Shown piece by piece: positions 36,133 to 45,031 of a stretch of 54,459 bases of DNA. Every line of letters begins with the position of its first letter. Position 1 is the stretch's first letter. The translations under genes and the position numbers were made by a program. Source of the stretch: Candidatus Harrisonbacteria bacterium RIFCSPLOWO2_01_FULL_44_18. Lineage in GTDB: Bacteria; Patescibacteriota; Minisyncoccia; UBA6257; WO2-44-18. The stretch is taken from the NCBI GenBank assembly GCA_001817915.1, contig MHJJ01000008.1:1-54459 (forward strand). Reading direction: 5' to 3'. The notes under the pieces are model-generated. The model was not told where the DNA came from, made no database searches, and was given only the letters and a program-made list of their open reading frames with translations.

Positions 36133-37821
36133 TCATTGTTCATCTTTATGCAATGCTTTATCTAATACTTGCCGCAGATCATCAATATTGATTTTCGGCT
36201 TTTCTTTCCTTGGGCCCAAAGGCCGGGATGTCCCTAGGCCTCCAGTGGCTAGGCCTTCGGCCGCCATCCCGGCTTTAGGCCTAGGGACCGGGATTTCGGT
36301 CGAGGACCCGGGGAGCGGCTCAAGTGGCTTGACCATTTGCGGCATCCCCTCTCTTCGGTCAGGCTCTCTTCGATCAACTTCCCTTCGGTCAACTCGCTGG
36401 TCACGATGATCAAATGACGGCCTATAGCCCGAGGGCTCGGCCCCGTAGGGCCTTTCCCGCCGACGCGCGAAAGACTGCGGCTGACCGCTCAAGGCCCTGG
36501 CCAGCGGCTGTTCGTCCCGCCTCATCGCTTTTTCTTCAAAATTTTCGCTACCCGACATCCACTCACGGGAGATTTTTTCTTCCACTTTCTGTCTTGACAT
36601 AGTGTAACGGCTGCGGCTATTCGCGATAATCGAATCTCTGAAAGACTGCGGCGGCAAAAGATTGGGCTCCAGAGTGGTGGCGGAAAAAGGCCTCGAGGCT
36701 ATGCCGTCAATCATTAATTTTATATAAATATCGTACTTCGTCAGATTTACCAAATCATTGGCGATAAAATCCGGCTCAAATTCTTTTTCTAAAAACTCGG
36801 CGTCTTCGGCGCCAACTCGGAAAAGCGCGATGCTCCCCACATTGCCGAACACCGCCGGCTTAACTTTTTCGCTTAATTGCTCGATGTACTGATTGGCCAA
36901 GATTAAACAAAGACGATATTTGCGCGCCTCGGACAAAATAGCGGCAAAAGAATCGGTGGCGAAATTCTGAAACTCATCAACATATAAATAAAAATCTTTC
37001 CGTTTCTCCTCCGGCACGTCAACCCGCGACATTGCCGCCTGTTGAAGTTTGGTAATAATCATCGCCCCTAAAAGCGCCGAGTTGTCCTCGCCGATTTTTC
37101 CCTTGGCAAGATTAACAATCAAAATTTTCCCCTCATCCATTATTTTCCTCATATTGATCAAGGAATTTGACTGACCCAATATATTTCTTATCAAAGGATT
37201 GGTGACAAATTGTCCGACTTTATTTTGAATGGCCGCCGTGGCTTCGGTTTCAAATTTCTGGCTGTAGCGGGAAAACTCGTTGACCCAAAAACTTTTCACT
37301 ACGGGATCTTTCAAATTATCAACAACTCTTTTGCGATAATCCTTATCAGCCAACATCCGCATAATGCCCAACAAAGTCGAACCCGGATATTCCAATAAAG
37401 CCAAAAGGGTGTTGTTCAAAATATACTCCATTCGAGCCGACCAAAGGTCAATCCAAATTTTCTTAAAAACGCCCATAATGCCCGAAGCGACCAAATGGCG
37501 GAACTCGGTTCCTACTTGCTCCAAAGGGTTGAAGGCAATCGGATGTTCGATGTCGTGAGGATTGAAATAAACAACGTCGTCAATCCGATTTTCCGGAATA
37601 AAATCCAAAATCTTGTCGGCAAATTCGCCGTGAGGATCAACAACCGCCACCCCTCTGCCGGCCAGAATATCGGCAATCACCATATTCTCCAACATAGTGG
37701 TTTTGCCCATTCCAGTCTTTCCGATAATATACATATGCCGCCGGCGGTCGTCGGCTTTAATGCCAAATTTAATCTGCTGATTCCTAAAATTAGTTTTCGC
37801 GAATATAATTACATCCCGCAT
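36133..37821 (-). CDS. DUF87/TraD-like hexameric ATPase
   Basis: 562 residues. Walker A IIGKTGMGKTTMLENMV, Walker B FYLYVDEFQNFATDSF and LANQYIEQL identify a VirD4/TraD/HerA-type ATPase that moves DNA or protein. It lacks membrane helices and probably docks on the membrane protein encoded just upstream (37845-39104). The tail (about residue 420 on) is disordered and repeat-rich: QRVDRREVDRREPDRREG (15-base tandem units, 36355-36405), and a Pro/Gly-rich part read from a CCCTAGGCCT/AGGCCTAGGG inverted repeat. It ends with a short helix (INIDDLRQVLDKAL). Confidence 0.82.
   Translation of the reverse strand: MRDVIIFAKTNFRNQQIKFGIKADDRRRHMYIIGKTGMGKTTMLENMVIADILAGRGVAVVDPHGEFADKILDFIPENRIDDVVYFNPHDIEHPIAFNPLEQVGTEFRHLVASGIMGVFKKIWIDLWSARMEYILNNTLLALLEYPGSTLLGIMRMLADKDYRKRVVDNLKDPVVKSFWVNEFSRYSQKFETEATAAIQNKVGQFVTNPLIRNILGQSNSLINMRKIMDEGKILIVNLAKGKIGEDNSALLGAMIITKLQQAAMSRVDVPEEKRKDFYLYVDEFQNFATDSFAAILSEARKYRLCLILANQYIEQLSEKVKPAVFGNVGSIALFRVGAEDAEFLEKEFEPDFIANDLVNLTKYDIYIKLMIDGIASRPFSATTLEPNLLPPQSFRDSIIANSRSRYTMSRQKVEEKISREWMSGSENFEEKAMRRDEQPLARALSGQPQSFARRRERPYGAEPSGYRPSFDHRDQRVDRREVDRREPDRREGMPQMVKPLEPLPGSSTEIPVPRPKAGMAAEGLATGGLGTSRPLGPRKEKPKINIDDLRQVLDKALHKDEQ
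36222..36300 (-). repeat. CCTAGGCCT inverted repeats in the ATPase tail
   Basis: CCCTAGGCCT near 36231 and AGGCCTAGGG near 36278 with inner AGGCCTTCGGCCG; flanked by CCGGGAT words on both sides. Read in frame as part of the disordered tail. Confidence 0.6.
36355..36405 (-). repeat. 15-base tandem repeat (VDRRE)
   Basis: Four degenerate units of CTTCGGTCAACTCCC on the plus strand, giving VDRRE-EVDRRE-PDRRE in the protein. Confidence 0.7.
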
Positions 37822-37844
37822 AAAGTTAGGTTATAATTTATAAG

Positions 37845-39104
37845 TTATTCGATAGGCAATCCGGCCGGCGGTTCGCCTTTTTTACTTACTAAATGCCTAA
37901 GCATCGGGGCTTCAACGACAATCGAGGGGAAATGATAAAGCGTCGCCAGCTCCTGAACATTCAAAATTGACTTCCTCTTCGGCCACATCAATTTCTGATA
38001 AGAATCGTAAAGCCGGCGCTTGCGATACCAAAGCTTTCTTTTTTTAAAAAGTCCTCGGGCAATGGTAAAGGTGCTTGTATTTGGACGAAGACTGTTTAAG
38101 TTCTGGGTATTAAACTGATTGAATGTGCTCATCGTAGCGGCTACATTGGAGCGAGTAAAACTGTCACGCTTATCAATATATATGAATCTTATGTTCGTCT
38201 GAAACGCGAGCATGCCGATCTTTCTCTCAAGCCCCTCAATGATATCTTTCTCGCCCGGAGTCATTAAAAGCATTCGCGTTTGTTGTTCTTCTCTTTTCGC
38301 GTCCTCCGGCCAGACCGGATGTTCAATGGGCGCGATGACCAAATTCCGGAAAAATTGCCAAATTTTTTCTAAAAATCCGGGCGGCGAACCGGGCTTTTTA
38401 CGGCCGACCAAAGTATCGCGCAGGGCTTCGCCTTTTTTCTTCCAATCATCGCCGGTTGGCCGAATAAAAATTTGAATCCAAAGCGCTTCGTCGTCTTTTA
38501 ATTTGGACATTACTTCGGTAATGGCGGCAATAGGATCCAGCCGTTTTTCTTTTACGGACGCTTCAAAATATTCATAAGTGCGTATCGGATAAGCGTCATC
38601 TTTGGATAAATGATAATCAGTGCCCCAAATGTCATAAACTTCATTGGGCAAAGTTTTGGGCATCAAATTCCGGTAATCTTCGGCCAAATGAATTTCCGCG
38701 TTGGGATATTGAGCGTAAATCGCCGATTCAATCAAATTTCGATAAGAGTCCGGCGTGCGAATATAAAAATGCACGCTCCCCGCGTAGCCAACCAATTCAA
38801 ATGAAATAAAGTCTTCCTGCAAACGTCCTTCCCAATATTTTTGCCAAAATCTAAAACCGTAAGAATAAATGCCGTAGGCGGCCGCGAAGACCTGCTCCAT
38901 TGCCTTGGGGTCTTTTTCGATCATTGTCGGAATCTTTATTTCCAAAAGCAGCCATTTTTGCGAACGAAGATATCCTATATAAATATAGTACTGCCAAAAT
39001 TCCCAGAAAATAAAAATCAGCGCCAAGGGCAATAAAAACCACCAGCTTATTGATAAGATGCCTAGAATTTGATTAAAAATACCCCCTAGTATCTCGGTAA
39101 TCAT
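37845..39104 (-). CDS. Membrane protein partner of the DUF87 ATPase
   Basis: 419 residues. Two N-terminal helices close together (about 5-25 and 28-48, ISWWFLLPLALIFIFWEFWQ), then a large soluble part with IKIPTMIEKDPKAMEQVFAAAYG, FYIRTPDSYRNLIESAIYAQYP and a central SPPGFLEKIWQFF. I know similar proteins only as conserved unknowns next to DUF87 ATPases in Patescibacteria. The gene pair, 23 bases apart and in one direction, suggests a membrane-bound motor complex related to type IV secretion. The transported substrate is unknown. Confidence 0.65.
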   Translation of the reverse strand: MITEILGGIFNQILGILSISWWFLLPLALIFIFWEFWQYYIYIGYLRSQKWLLLEIKIPTMIEKDPKAMEQVFAAAYGIYSYGFRFWQKYWEGRLQEDFISFELVGYAGSVHFYIRTPDSYRNLIESAIYAQYPNAEIHLAEDYRNLMPKTLPNEVYDIWGTDYHLSKDDAYPIRTYEYFEASVKEKRLDPIAAITEVMSKLKDDEALWIQIFIRPTGDDWKKKGEALRDTLVGRKKPGSPPGFLEKIWQFFRNLVIAPIEHPVWPEDAKREEQQTRMLLMTPGEKDIIEGLERKIGMLAFQTNIRFIYIDKRDSFTRSNVAATMSTFNQFNTQNLNSLRPNTSTFTIARGLFKKRKLWYRKRRLYDSYQKLMWPKRKSILNVQELATLYHFPSIVVEAPMLRHLVSKKGEPPAGLPIE

Positions 39105-39173
39105 AACTATTCGCGCTACCGATTAATTATATCAAAGATCGGCAAAGTAGTTAAAAGTTTATAACTTTAAGAA

Positions 39174-40169
39174 CTAGGCCTCTCTCACTGTGTATCTGCC
39201 GTCATCAAGGCGGGCGAAATACTTTTTATCGCGAAGATTAAACAAAAGCGTATTTTCTTTAAACGTCCTTTCGGCAGTAACCAGTTTAATCACTTCTTGA
39301 GATTTAAGCGGACCATGCTTTTTAAGAAAATGCCCCAGAACTTCTTTGGCCGTGCCCGGAAGCAAACCAAATTCCCGCAATCCATAAGTGCCTCGTCCAA
39401 CCAAAACAAAACGATCATCTTTGATTAATTCGTTATGAACGGTTTGGAAATGAGTGGCTACTCCTTTTCTTAATTGACCAATTTTGTTTGAAAGTTTAAC
39501 AAAGTGAAGCGGCCGATTTTCTTTTTTTAACACTAAATAGGCCCAATCGCGAGCGCCTCGCGGATTTACTTCGGAATCAGAATTTAATCCAAAATCCCCG
39601 TAAGCGTTGAATTTAAATTTTTTGGAAATTGCAACATAATTAAGTCCGGTCGGATCTTGCGGCGGACGATTGTTATTCTCCAGATTGACGGCTAATCTGT
39701 CCAGATACATCCGCGCCTTTCTGCGGTCTGATTCATTAAGATACCAGTGGGCGTAAAAATTTCTCTCGGCCGGCGAATACTTGGCCGCGCCGGTAACTTC
39801 CAGCACGAAGCGAGCTTGACGCGAAACCGCGTCCGAAGAGCCGGCGTCAACCAAAACAGGCTGAAGTTTGTTTACAAGATCATCATCCCTCATTAAGCCG
39901 CCGACGGATTTCAACCGGTCAGTTACTAATCGGCCGAATTGCTGAACATCATTTCCGGCAAGATTCTTTTTGATCCCCTTAAGGGCCAATGCCTCGATTT
40001 GCCTGATCCGCTCTCGGGTAACGCCAAAATCCTCGCCAACCTCGGCTAAGGTGACTTCGGCCTTATTATTTAAGCCATAACGCCTTTCCAGTACCTCCTT
40101 TTGATTTGAGGGTAAACCGGCCAAAACGCCACCGACTATTTTATTAAGATTATAATTGTTGTTTTTCAT
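39174..40169 (-). CDS. Sigma-70 region 4 / HARE-HTH protein
   Basis: 331 residues. Residues about 15-68 are a sigma-70 region 4 helix-turn-helix (LPSNQKEVLERRYGL...TLAEVGEDFGVTRERIRQIEALAL), which recognises -35 boxes. Residues about 215-290 match a HARE-HTH domain (RPLHFVKLSNKIGQLRKGVA, FVLVGRGTYGLREFG), known from RNA polymerase delta subunit and chromatin proteins, and a second winged-helix-like part follows (GPLKSQEVIKLV, DDGRYTVREA). Region 2 is missing, so it is not a full sigma factor. It may bind promoters or RNA polymerase as a regulator. Confidence 0.8.
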   Translation of the reverse strand: MKNNNYNLNKIVGGVLAGLPSNQKEVLERRYGLNNKAEVTLAEVGEDFGVTRERIRQIEALALKGIKKNLAGNDVQQFGRLVTDRLKSVGGLMRDDDLVNKLQPVLVDAGSSDAVSRQARFVLEVTGAAKYSPAERNFYAHWYLNESDRRKARMYLDRLAVNLENNNRPPQDPTGLNYVAISKKFKFNAYGDFGLNSDSEVNPRGARDWAYLVLKKENRPLHFVKLSNKIGQLRKGVATHFQTVHNELIKDDRFVLVGRGTYGLREFGLLPGTAKEVLGHFLKKHGPLKSQEVIKLVTAERTFKENTLLFNLRDKKYFARLDDGRYTVREA

Positions 40170-40187
40170 GCCAAGTACATTCTAGCA

Positions 40188-41075
40188 TTATCTCCTCCAT
40201 AATGTCAATAAGGGGCTGGCAACGAATATGGAAGAGTAGGTTCCCACGATTGTCCCCGTCAAAATCATCAAAATGAAATAAGAAAGCGCAGTCGGGCCAA
40301 AAAAGTAAAGCGCGACCAATACAAAAATCAAAGTCAGCGAAGTATTGACGGAACGAGCTATGGTTTCATTGACTCCCTGATTGACCAACGTATTAAAATC
40401 CGATTTAGCGGCGCTCGCCAATTTAAGCTTCTCCCTTATCCGATCAAAAACCACGATTGTGTCATGCACCGAAAAACCGATAATCACTAAAAGCGCGACG
40501 ATAAAATTAGTGTCCACTTCCGCGCCTCGGAACCAACCCAAAAAAGCGTAAAGGCCAACAGGAATAACGGCGTCATGAAACAATGTTACTAAAGTAATTA
40601 TTCCGTATTTCCAAGACTTAACCGGATAGGAAACTTTTCGAAAAGCAAAAGCTACGTAAGCCGATATGCCCGTCAAGACCAAGATAAAAGCCCAAATAGC
40701 GCGGCGCCGTAGCTCATTGCCGATTGATGATCCGATGCTTTCAAATCTTAATTCTTCAATCTGCCCTAATTCCTGTTTTAAAACGTCAAGATATTTCTGG
40801 TGGTCTTGTTCGCTAATTTCCTTAACGCGGATCAAAAAACTATTGCTGCTGGTTTCTCTAGTAACGATCGGATCCGTCGCGCCGACTTTGGTTTGGAGAA
40901 TTCCTTTGAGTTCCTGATTATCAATTTCCTTCTCGACGATCTTGATTTGCCAAAGAGTTCCTCCCGCTAAATCAATCCCCTGCTTCAAACCAAAAACCGC
41001 GATGCTGACGATGCTCGCCAAAACTAAAACGCCCGAGAAAGTTAGAAAAATATATTTGTATTTGATAATATCCAT
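40188..41075 (-). CDS. secF: Protein translocase subunit SecF
   Basis: 295 residues. First helix at about 7-29, then FGLKQGIDLAGGTLWQI (the family's GxDFxGG-like motif), a periplasmic domain to about 130, and five further helices with DTIVVFDRIREKLK and NTSLTLIFVLVAL. With SecD it uses the proton gradient to pull secreted proteins out of SecYEG. It follows secD by 16 bases. Confidence 0.95.
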   Translation of the reverse strand: MDIIKYKYIFLTFSGVLVLASIVSIAVFGLKQGIDLAGGTLWQIKIVEKEIDNQELKGILQTKVGATDPIVTRETSSNSFLIRVKEISEQDHQKYLDVLKQELGQIEELRFESIGSSIGNELRRRAIWAFILVLTGISAYVAFAFRKVSYPVKSWKYGIITLVTLFHDAVIPVGLYAFLGWFRGAEVDTNFIVALLVIIGFSVHDTIVVFDRIREKLKLASAAKSDFNTLVNQGVNETIARSVNTSLTLIFVLVALYFFGPTALSYFILMILTGTIVGTYSSIFVASPLLTLWRR

Positions 41076-41091
41076 ACGGACTTTATAAACT

Positions 41092-42318
41092 TTAACTTCG
41101 TGTAAATACCTTCAATAATGTCCTTGTAACTGTGATTGCCGAGAACATGCTCATTATTACGCCAATCAATAAAGCAAGGGCAAAACCCCGAACGAAACTG
41201 GAAGTAAAATAGTATAAAATTACCGAGGAAATAATCGTTGTAACATTGGAATCTCGGATTGAAGTCCAAGCTCGATGAAATCCTTCCTCAATAGCGGTTA
41301 ATTTTGGCAACCCCTTTCGCAGTTCTTCTTTGGTGCGCTCAAAAATCAAAATGTTCGCGTCAATTGCCATGCCGATTGACAAAATAAAGCCGGCGATGCC
41401 GGAAAGCGTCATGGTCATAGATACGCCCTTAAATACCGCTAGCGTCAAAACGACATAAATAAAAAGCGCCAACGCGGCAAAAATACCAAGACCCCGATAA
41501 TAACTTATCATAAAAATCATTATCAATAAGGTGCCAAAGACCCCGGCCCAAATCGCTTTTTTTAAGGAATTAACTCCCAAAGAAGCGCCTATGGTTTGCT
41601 GGCTGATCAAAGAAATTGGAGCGGGAAGGGCGCCGGCATTAAACCGTTCTACCAGCTGCCGGGCCTCCTTAACGCTAAACTGGCCGGTAATTTGGGCCTG
41701 ACCGCCGCTGATTTTTTCCTGAACAGTCGGCATTTCAATCAAGGTATTATCGAGAAAAATTGCCAGCGGCTTGCCTACATTTCGCTCCGTCACTTTTTCA
41801 AAAATTTCCGCGCCCTCTTTGTTGAATTCCAAACTCACTTGCGCGCGGCTGGTAATATTATCAAAGGCCAATTTGGCGGCCACGACATGGCGGCCGGTCA
41901 ATTCCGGCGGAAGAAATTTAGGATTTTCAGCATCGGTTGAATCTACTTCACTAAAAAATAAAAATGGCGTGGAACCGATTTCTTTGATAGCGGCGGAGAC
42001 GTCTTTAATGCCTGCCAGTTCAACAATCAAACGATTAGACTCCCCGCTTTTGGCCGTAATAACCTGCGGCTCGCTAACGCCGAAAAGATTGACTCGCCGC
42101 TCAATCACGTCGCGCAATCCGTTCATTACCGAATCTTGATCTCCGGCAGCTACATCTTTCATGTCCACTTCATATATCAAATGGGCGCCGCCTATTAAGT
42201 CCAAGCCCAAACGCCAGGGCAAAAATTTTGCCAAAAGGCCATTGGGATAAACAAACAAACCGGCGGCCGCGGCGAGAACAATGATTAAAAATATTAATGG
42301 AAGATTTCTTGAACGCAT
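41092..42318 (-). CDS. secD: Protein translocase subunit SecD
   Basis: 408 residues. LGLDLIGGAHLIYEVDM after the first helix, the P1 domain with RRVNLFGVSEPQVI, then six helices including GMAIDANILIFERTKEELRK, the proton-pathway motif. SecD and SecF form the SecDF complex. The order secD, secF and a cyclophilin gene just before (42332) makes an export and folding cluster. Confidence 0.95.
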   Translation of the reverse strand: MRSRNLPLIFLIIVLAAAAGLFVYPNGLLAKFLPWRLGLDLIGGAHLIYEVDMKDVAAGDQDSVMNGLRDVIERRVNLFGVSEPQVITAKSGESNRLIVELAGIKDVSAAIKEIGSTPFLFFSEVDSTDAENPKFLPPELTGRHVVAAKLAFDNITSRAQVSLEFNKEGAEIFEKVTERNVGKPLAIFLDNTLIEMPTVQEKISGGQAQITGQFSVKEARQLVERFNAGALPAPISLISQQTIGASLGVNSLKKAIWAGVFGTLLIMIFMISYYRGLGIFAALALFIYVVLTLAVFKGVSMTMTLSGIAGFILSIGMAIDANILIFERTKEELRKGLPKLTAIEEGFHRAWTSIRDSNVTTIISSVILYYFTSSFVRGFALALLIGVIMSMFSAITVTRTLLKVFTRS

Positions 42319-42346
42319 TGGTTATCAGTTGTTAGTCGTTAGTTAC
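42319..42346 (-). repeat. Word repeat between the cyclophilin gene and secD
   Basis: TTATCAGTTGTTAGTCGTTAGTTACTTGTA on the plus strand; words of 7-8 bases like those at 9508-9540. It overlaps the last codons of the cyclophilin gene. Confidence 0.5.
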
Positions 42347-42943
42347 TTGTAATACAACGACTTCTTCGGTTGGATGATTATTTTCATTGACGGCGACATT
42401 TTCGATTTTAGAAACAACATCCATTCCCTCAATCACTTTCCCGAAAACAGTATGCTTGCCGTCCAGCCAGGGAGTGGCCTCTGCCGTAACAATAAAAAAC
42501 TGGCTACCGTTGGTGTTGGGCCCGGCGTTTGCCATAGCCAAAACTCCTTTTACTAATTGATGCTGGTTAATTTCATCTTCAAAAGCATAGCCCGGACCGC
42601 CGCGGCCGTCATCAGACCAATCATCGTCCTTGCTGTTCGGGTCGCCGCCCTGAATCATAAAATCTTTCATTACGCGGTGAAATTTAGTGCCGCTATAAAA
42701 ACCGCTTTGGGCCAGCTTTATAAAATTTTCTACGGTCTTAGGCGCGTCGGCGTTAAAAAACTCTAGTTTTATGTCGCCGAAATTAGTTTTTAAAGTTGCT
42801 CTGGCATTGCCGGGGATTGCTTCGGCATCCCGCTCAGAAATTGATAATCCCGGCAAAATATATTTATTGTACAAAAAATAAAAACCGGCGAAGGCCGCGG
42901 CCACAATAATTATTGATATTATAAAATTTTTGACGTTGGTCAT
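42332..42943 (-). CDS. Membrane-anchored cyclophilin-type peptidyl-prolyl isomerase
   Basis: 203 residues: an N-terminal anchor ([20 protein letters not shown]), then a compact cyclophilin: [20 protein letters not shown] with the catalytic Arg/Phe/Gln, [19 protein letters not shown] and [16 protein letters not shown]. It catalyses proline isomerisation of proteins leaving the Sec channel, in keeping with secDF downstream. Confidence 0.93.
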   Translation of the reverse strand: MTNVKNFIISIIIVAAAFAGFYFLYNKYILPGLSISERDAEAIPGNARATLKTNFGDIKLEFFNADAPKTVENFIKLAQSGFYSGTKFHRVMKDFMIQGGDPNSKDDDWSDDGRGGPGYAFEDEINQHQLVKGVLAMANAGPNTNGSQFFIVTAEATPWLDGKHTVFGKVIEGMDVVSKIENVAVNENNHPTEEVVVLQVTND

Positions 42944-43179
42944 TTTATCCCGTTAAACCATGAAACGCGAACAACAAATCAACTTTCTTGAATAATATAC
43001 CAATATAAATTTTACTGCAAGAAAAATAAAAGAAGCAACGCGCGCTTGGCGCGTTGCCCCATGACTACCATCTCCGATGTTTAGAGTTACACTGCCACGA
43101 GAGTGACGGCATCACCCATGATGCGGAGAGCGAATAAACAATTAATTCCTGTTATTTACCGGGGTTAAGTGTTCTTTTG
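42944..43179. other. Intergenic region with a minus-strand terminator
   Basis: No gene seen. It contains the terminator at 43021-43057 and a CACGAGAGTGACGGCATCAC/GATGCGG stretch with weak inverted repeats (GGTGATGCCGTCAC on the minus strand). Confidence 0.5.
43021..43057 (-). terminator. Intrinsic terminator
   Basis: Minus strand GCAACGCGC-CAAGC-GCGCGTTGC followed by TTCTTTTATTTTTC; ends transcription from the 43180-43605 gene. Confidence 0.8.
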
Positions 43180-43605
43180 TCAAGACAAAGTATTCTTTGC
43201 GGTATTTTTGTTTGCCTTTTCGATAAGTTCTTGGGCTGCCTTGGAATCTTTCTTGACTTTGATGGTCTTAACAGCTGATGTTGTCAAGATCGGTCTGACC
43301 TTCCTGCGCCGATGAAACTCAAGGTTCATGCCAATACCGATCCAGCCGAGCCTAATCATTGATCCGCCAAAAGTTGAGCCGTTGAGAATGCAGATCTCCG
43401 GCTTATCGATATGCGCGCCAGTGCTATTCACAGCAACTAAATGCTCCGCCTTATCAACCAACGCCAACCGATAGATACTTTTTTGGGTATAAACTTCTAT
43501 CAGTTGATCCGGCTCTACATCTTTAAGCCAAATCCCGCCATCCTTTTCAGACTGCTCAATTAGTTTGACAATCTGCGAGTCAAAATACCGTTCGAAACTA
43601 CCCAT
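43180..43605 (-). CDS. Hypothetical protein, conserved-looking beta-rich
   Basis: 141 residues from the ATG at 43605, which has AAAGGAGGC 5 bases upstream; a start six codons earlier would lie inside that ribosome binding site. No named family recognised. After a helical start (FERYFDSQIVKLIEQSEKDG) it is beta-rich (IEVYTQKSIYRLALVDKAEH), with a marked segment GSTFGGSMIRLGWIGIGMNLEF, then a basic tail. No signal peptide. Probably cytoplasmic; a role cannot be given. Confidence 0.7.
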   Translation of the reverse strand: MGSFERYFDSQIVKLIEQSEKDGGIWLKDVEPDQLIEVYTQKSIYRLALVDKAEHLVAVNSTGAHIDKPEICILNGSTFGGSMIRLGWIGIGMNLEFHRRRKVRPILTTSAVKTIKVKKDSKAAQELIEKANKNTAKNTLS

Positions 43606-43619
43606 ATAGCCGCCTCCTT

Positions 43620-43822
43620 TCATATAAGCTCTCGGTCGCGTTGCTGGCAGACATCCGATATCCCAAATATTATATTCTCGCCGCAGGCGATCCCGATGAA
43701 CATCGGGACGGATATCGGATGTCCTAATATTGAGACTTCCGATGTCCGATCGGCTTCCAGCCGATTGCCCTTCGGAAAATTATCAATATTGGGGACATCG
43801 GAAGTCAGACAGAGATTTATAC
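43620..43822. repeat. Nested palindromes with CATCGG core and AATATT tail
   Basis: GACATCCGATATCC (about 43649) pairs with GGATATCGGATGTC (about 43712), with ATCCCGATG-AA-CATCGGGA inside. GACTTCCGATGTCC (43735) pairs with GGGACATCGGAAGTC (43793), with ATCGGCTTCCAGCCGAT inside. Tails AAATATTATA, TAATATTGA and CAATATTG adjoin the arms. Open frames here are by-products. Confidence 0.75.
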
Positions 43823-43849
43823 GAAAGGAGGTGGCAGCCACCTCCTTTC
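43823..43849. repeat. Palindrome containing AGGAGG on both strands
   Basis: GAAAGGAGGTGGC-A-GCCACCTCCTTTC, 13 bp perfect arms. It would hide a ribosome binding site in any transcript from either strand, but no start codon with a real gene follows. Confidence 0.75.
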
Positions 43850-43991
43850 AAGTTACTACCAAGTATAGTGTGTCAACATTTAACGAATTTTGCAACAACA
43901 ACAAACAAAAAAACCCGCATTTCTGCCGGCTGACGGATTTACCACTAAGCTATGACGATCTGGTTTGGCATAGCTACTCCGGCGGGAGTCG
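43850..43991. other. Intergenic gap with a tRNA-like fragment
   Basis: On the minus strand 43960-43936 reads GATCGTCA-TA-GCTTAGTGGTAAAT, like an acceptor strand and D-arm, followed by CCGTCAGCCGGCAGAAATGCGGG and a T-run. No T-arm is found. It may be another broken tRNA 5' half or a chance match. Confidence 0.35.
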
Positions 43992-44927
43992 TTAAAGTAT
44001 TTTCCCGTTTACGGAAATTATGACCGTTTTTACTGTGGGGAATTGAAGTAATGTTTCTCTAATTTGAGCAATACGCCCAGTCATACTACAACCATCATCA
44101 TTAGACGCTAAGACGTCATTAAAATCCGCTCTAGCCTCGCCATTCGTAATAGTCAGAGAATTTAATTTAGCGCCAACTGGGATATTACTACTAAATTGCA
44201 ACATTTTTTTATCCGGCCCTTCTAATAATTTATTAATGGCTGCGGTAGCGACTTTTTCTGTTTTAGGAATAATCTTGGGCATTACTATTAAGGCGTTACA
44301 TTCATCGGGCGCCTGTATAAGTTTTTTATACCACGTAAACCATGTTTTGTTGATAAAATAAACTTTAATTTCTACATTTTCATCTGTAATAGTAAAAGAA
44401 ACCTCGTTGCTTTTTTCTGGAATACGCTTCGCATAAACTTTATAAACACCCGGTGTTATTTTTTTTGTCTCGCAGGCGTGTAGTTCTCCAGAATAACTTC
44501 CTATTGTTAAATTGCCCAAGCAGTATGATCGTAAGGTGAAGGTGATGCAGTCCTTTTCGGGTACTTGTTTTTCATCACAAGAACGTTCGCCCCATTTTGA
44601 TGAAACATCTTGTGGTATTTCTAGGCCATCATTCCTTACAAAGTTGACGTCAAAATCGGTTTCAAAACCGGCAAGATTACGCCCCTCAATTCTTACTTTG
44701 GTGCCAATTGGACCAGAGACGGGGGAAATAGAGGTGATAACTGGCAACCCATTAACCCCATCTACATAGGGCGCAACGTTTTCAATTATCGATTCTTGTG
44801 TGATTGGTAGTTCGATTGTTTTATTTTCGACTGGCTCGGGTAATTTTTTGACTAAAGTCATGTATCCAGTTATTCCGATAAATAAAACAATAATAGATAT
44901 TAAAGCTATTTTCAGGTTATTGGTCAT
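43992..44927 (-). CDS. Membrane-anchored IPT/TIG and GerMN domain protein
   Basis: 311 residues. An N-terminal anchor (IALISIIVLFIGITGYMTLV), an IPT/TIG-like Ig domain at about 65-185 (PVITSISPVSGPIGTKVRIEGRNL), which includes four Cys likely in disulfides, and a C-terminal GerMN domain (VEIKVYFINKTWFTW...IPVGAKLNSLTITNGEARADFNDV, TLLQFPTVKTVIISVNG). GerMN domains occur in spore and lipoprotein contexts and often with cell-wall enzymes; the role here is probably surface or envelope related. Confidence 0.8.
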   Translation of the reverse strand: MTNNLKIALISIIVLFIGITGYMTLVKKLPEPVENKTIELPITQESIIENVAPYVDGVNGLPVITSISPVSGPIGTKVRIEGRNLAGFETDFDVNFVRNDGLEIPQDVSSKWGERSCDEKQVPEKDCITFTLRSYCLGNLTIGSYSGELHACETKKITPGVYKVYAKRIPEKSNEVSFTITDENVEIKVYFINKTWFTWYKKLIQAPDECNALIVMPKIIPKTEKVATAAINKLLEGPDKKMLQFSSNIPVGAKLNSLTITNGEARADFNDVLASNDDGCSMTGRIAQIRETLLQFPTVKTVIISVNGKIL

Positions 44928-44983
44928 AATGGTTTTAATTGATTTATCGCTTGTCTAGACACTTATTAATACAATTGAAGTCT

Positions 44984-45001
44984 GTGCCCCCACTAGGAAT
45001 C
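44984..45001 (-). repeat. Direct repeat of the tRNA-Lys 3' end
   Basis: GTGCCCCCACTAGGAATC is an exact copy of 45031-45048, the 3' end of tRNA-Lys (acceptor strand and part of the T-arm). Such copies are typical of attachment sites, but only 29 bases separate the two, so no element remains between them. Confidence 0.8.
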
Positions 45002-45031
45002 CCGCACTTTGGTCTATTGTAATCACTATCG

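Noticed and set aside
43620-43841. A 73-residue protein on the minus strand
   Set aside because: It is read entirely from nested palindromes, and its apparent ribosome binding site is one arm of a hairpin.
43936-43960. A functional tRNA at this position
   Set aside because: Only an acceptor-like strand and D-arm-like sequence are present; no anticodon stem or T-arm follows.
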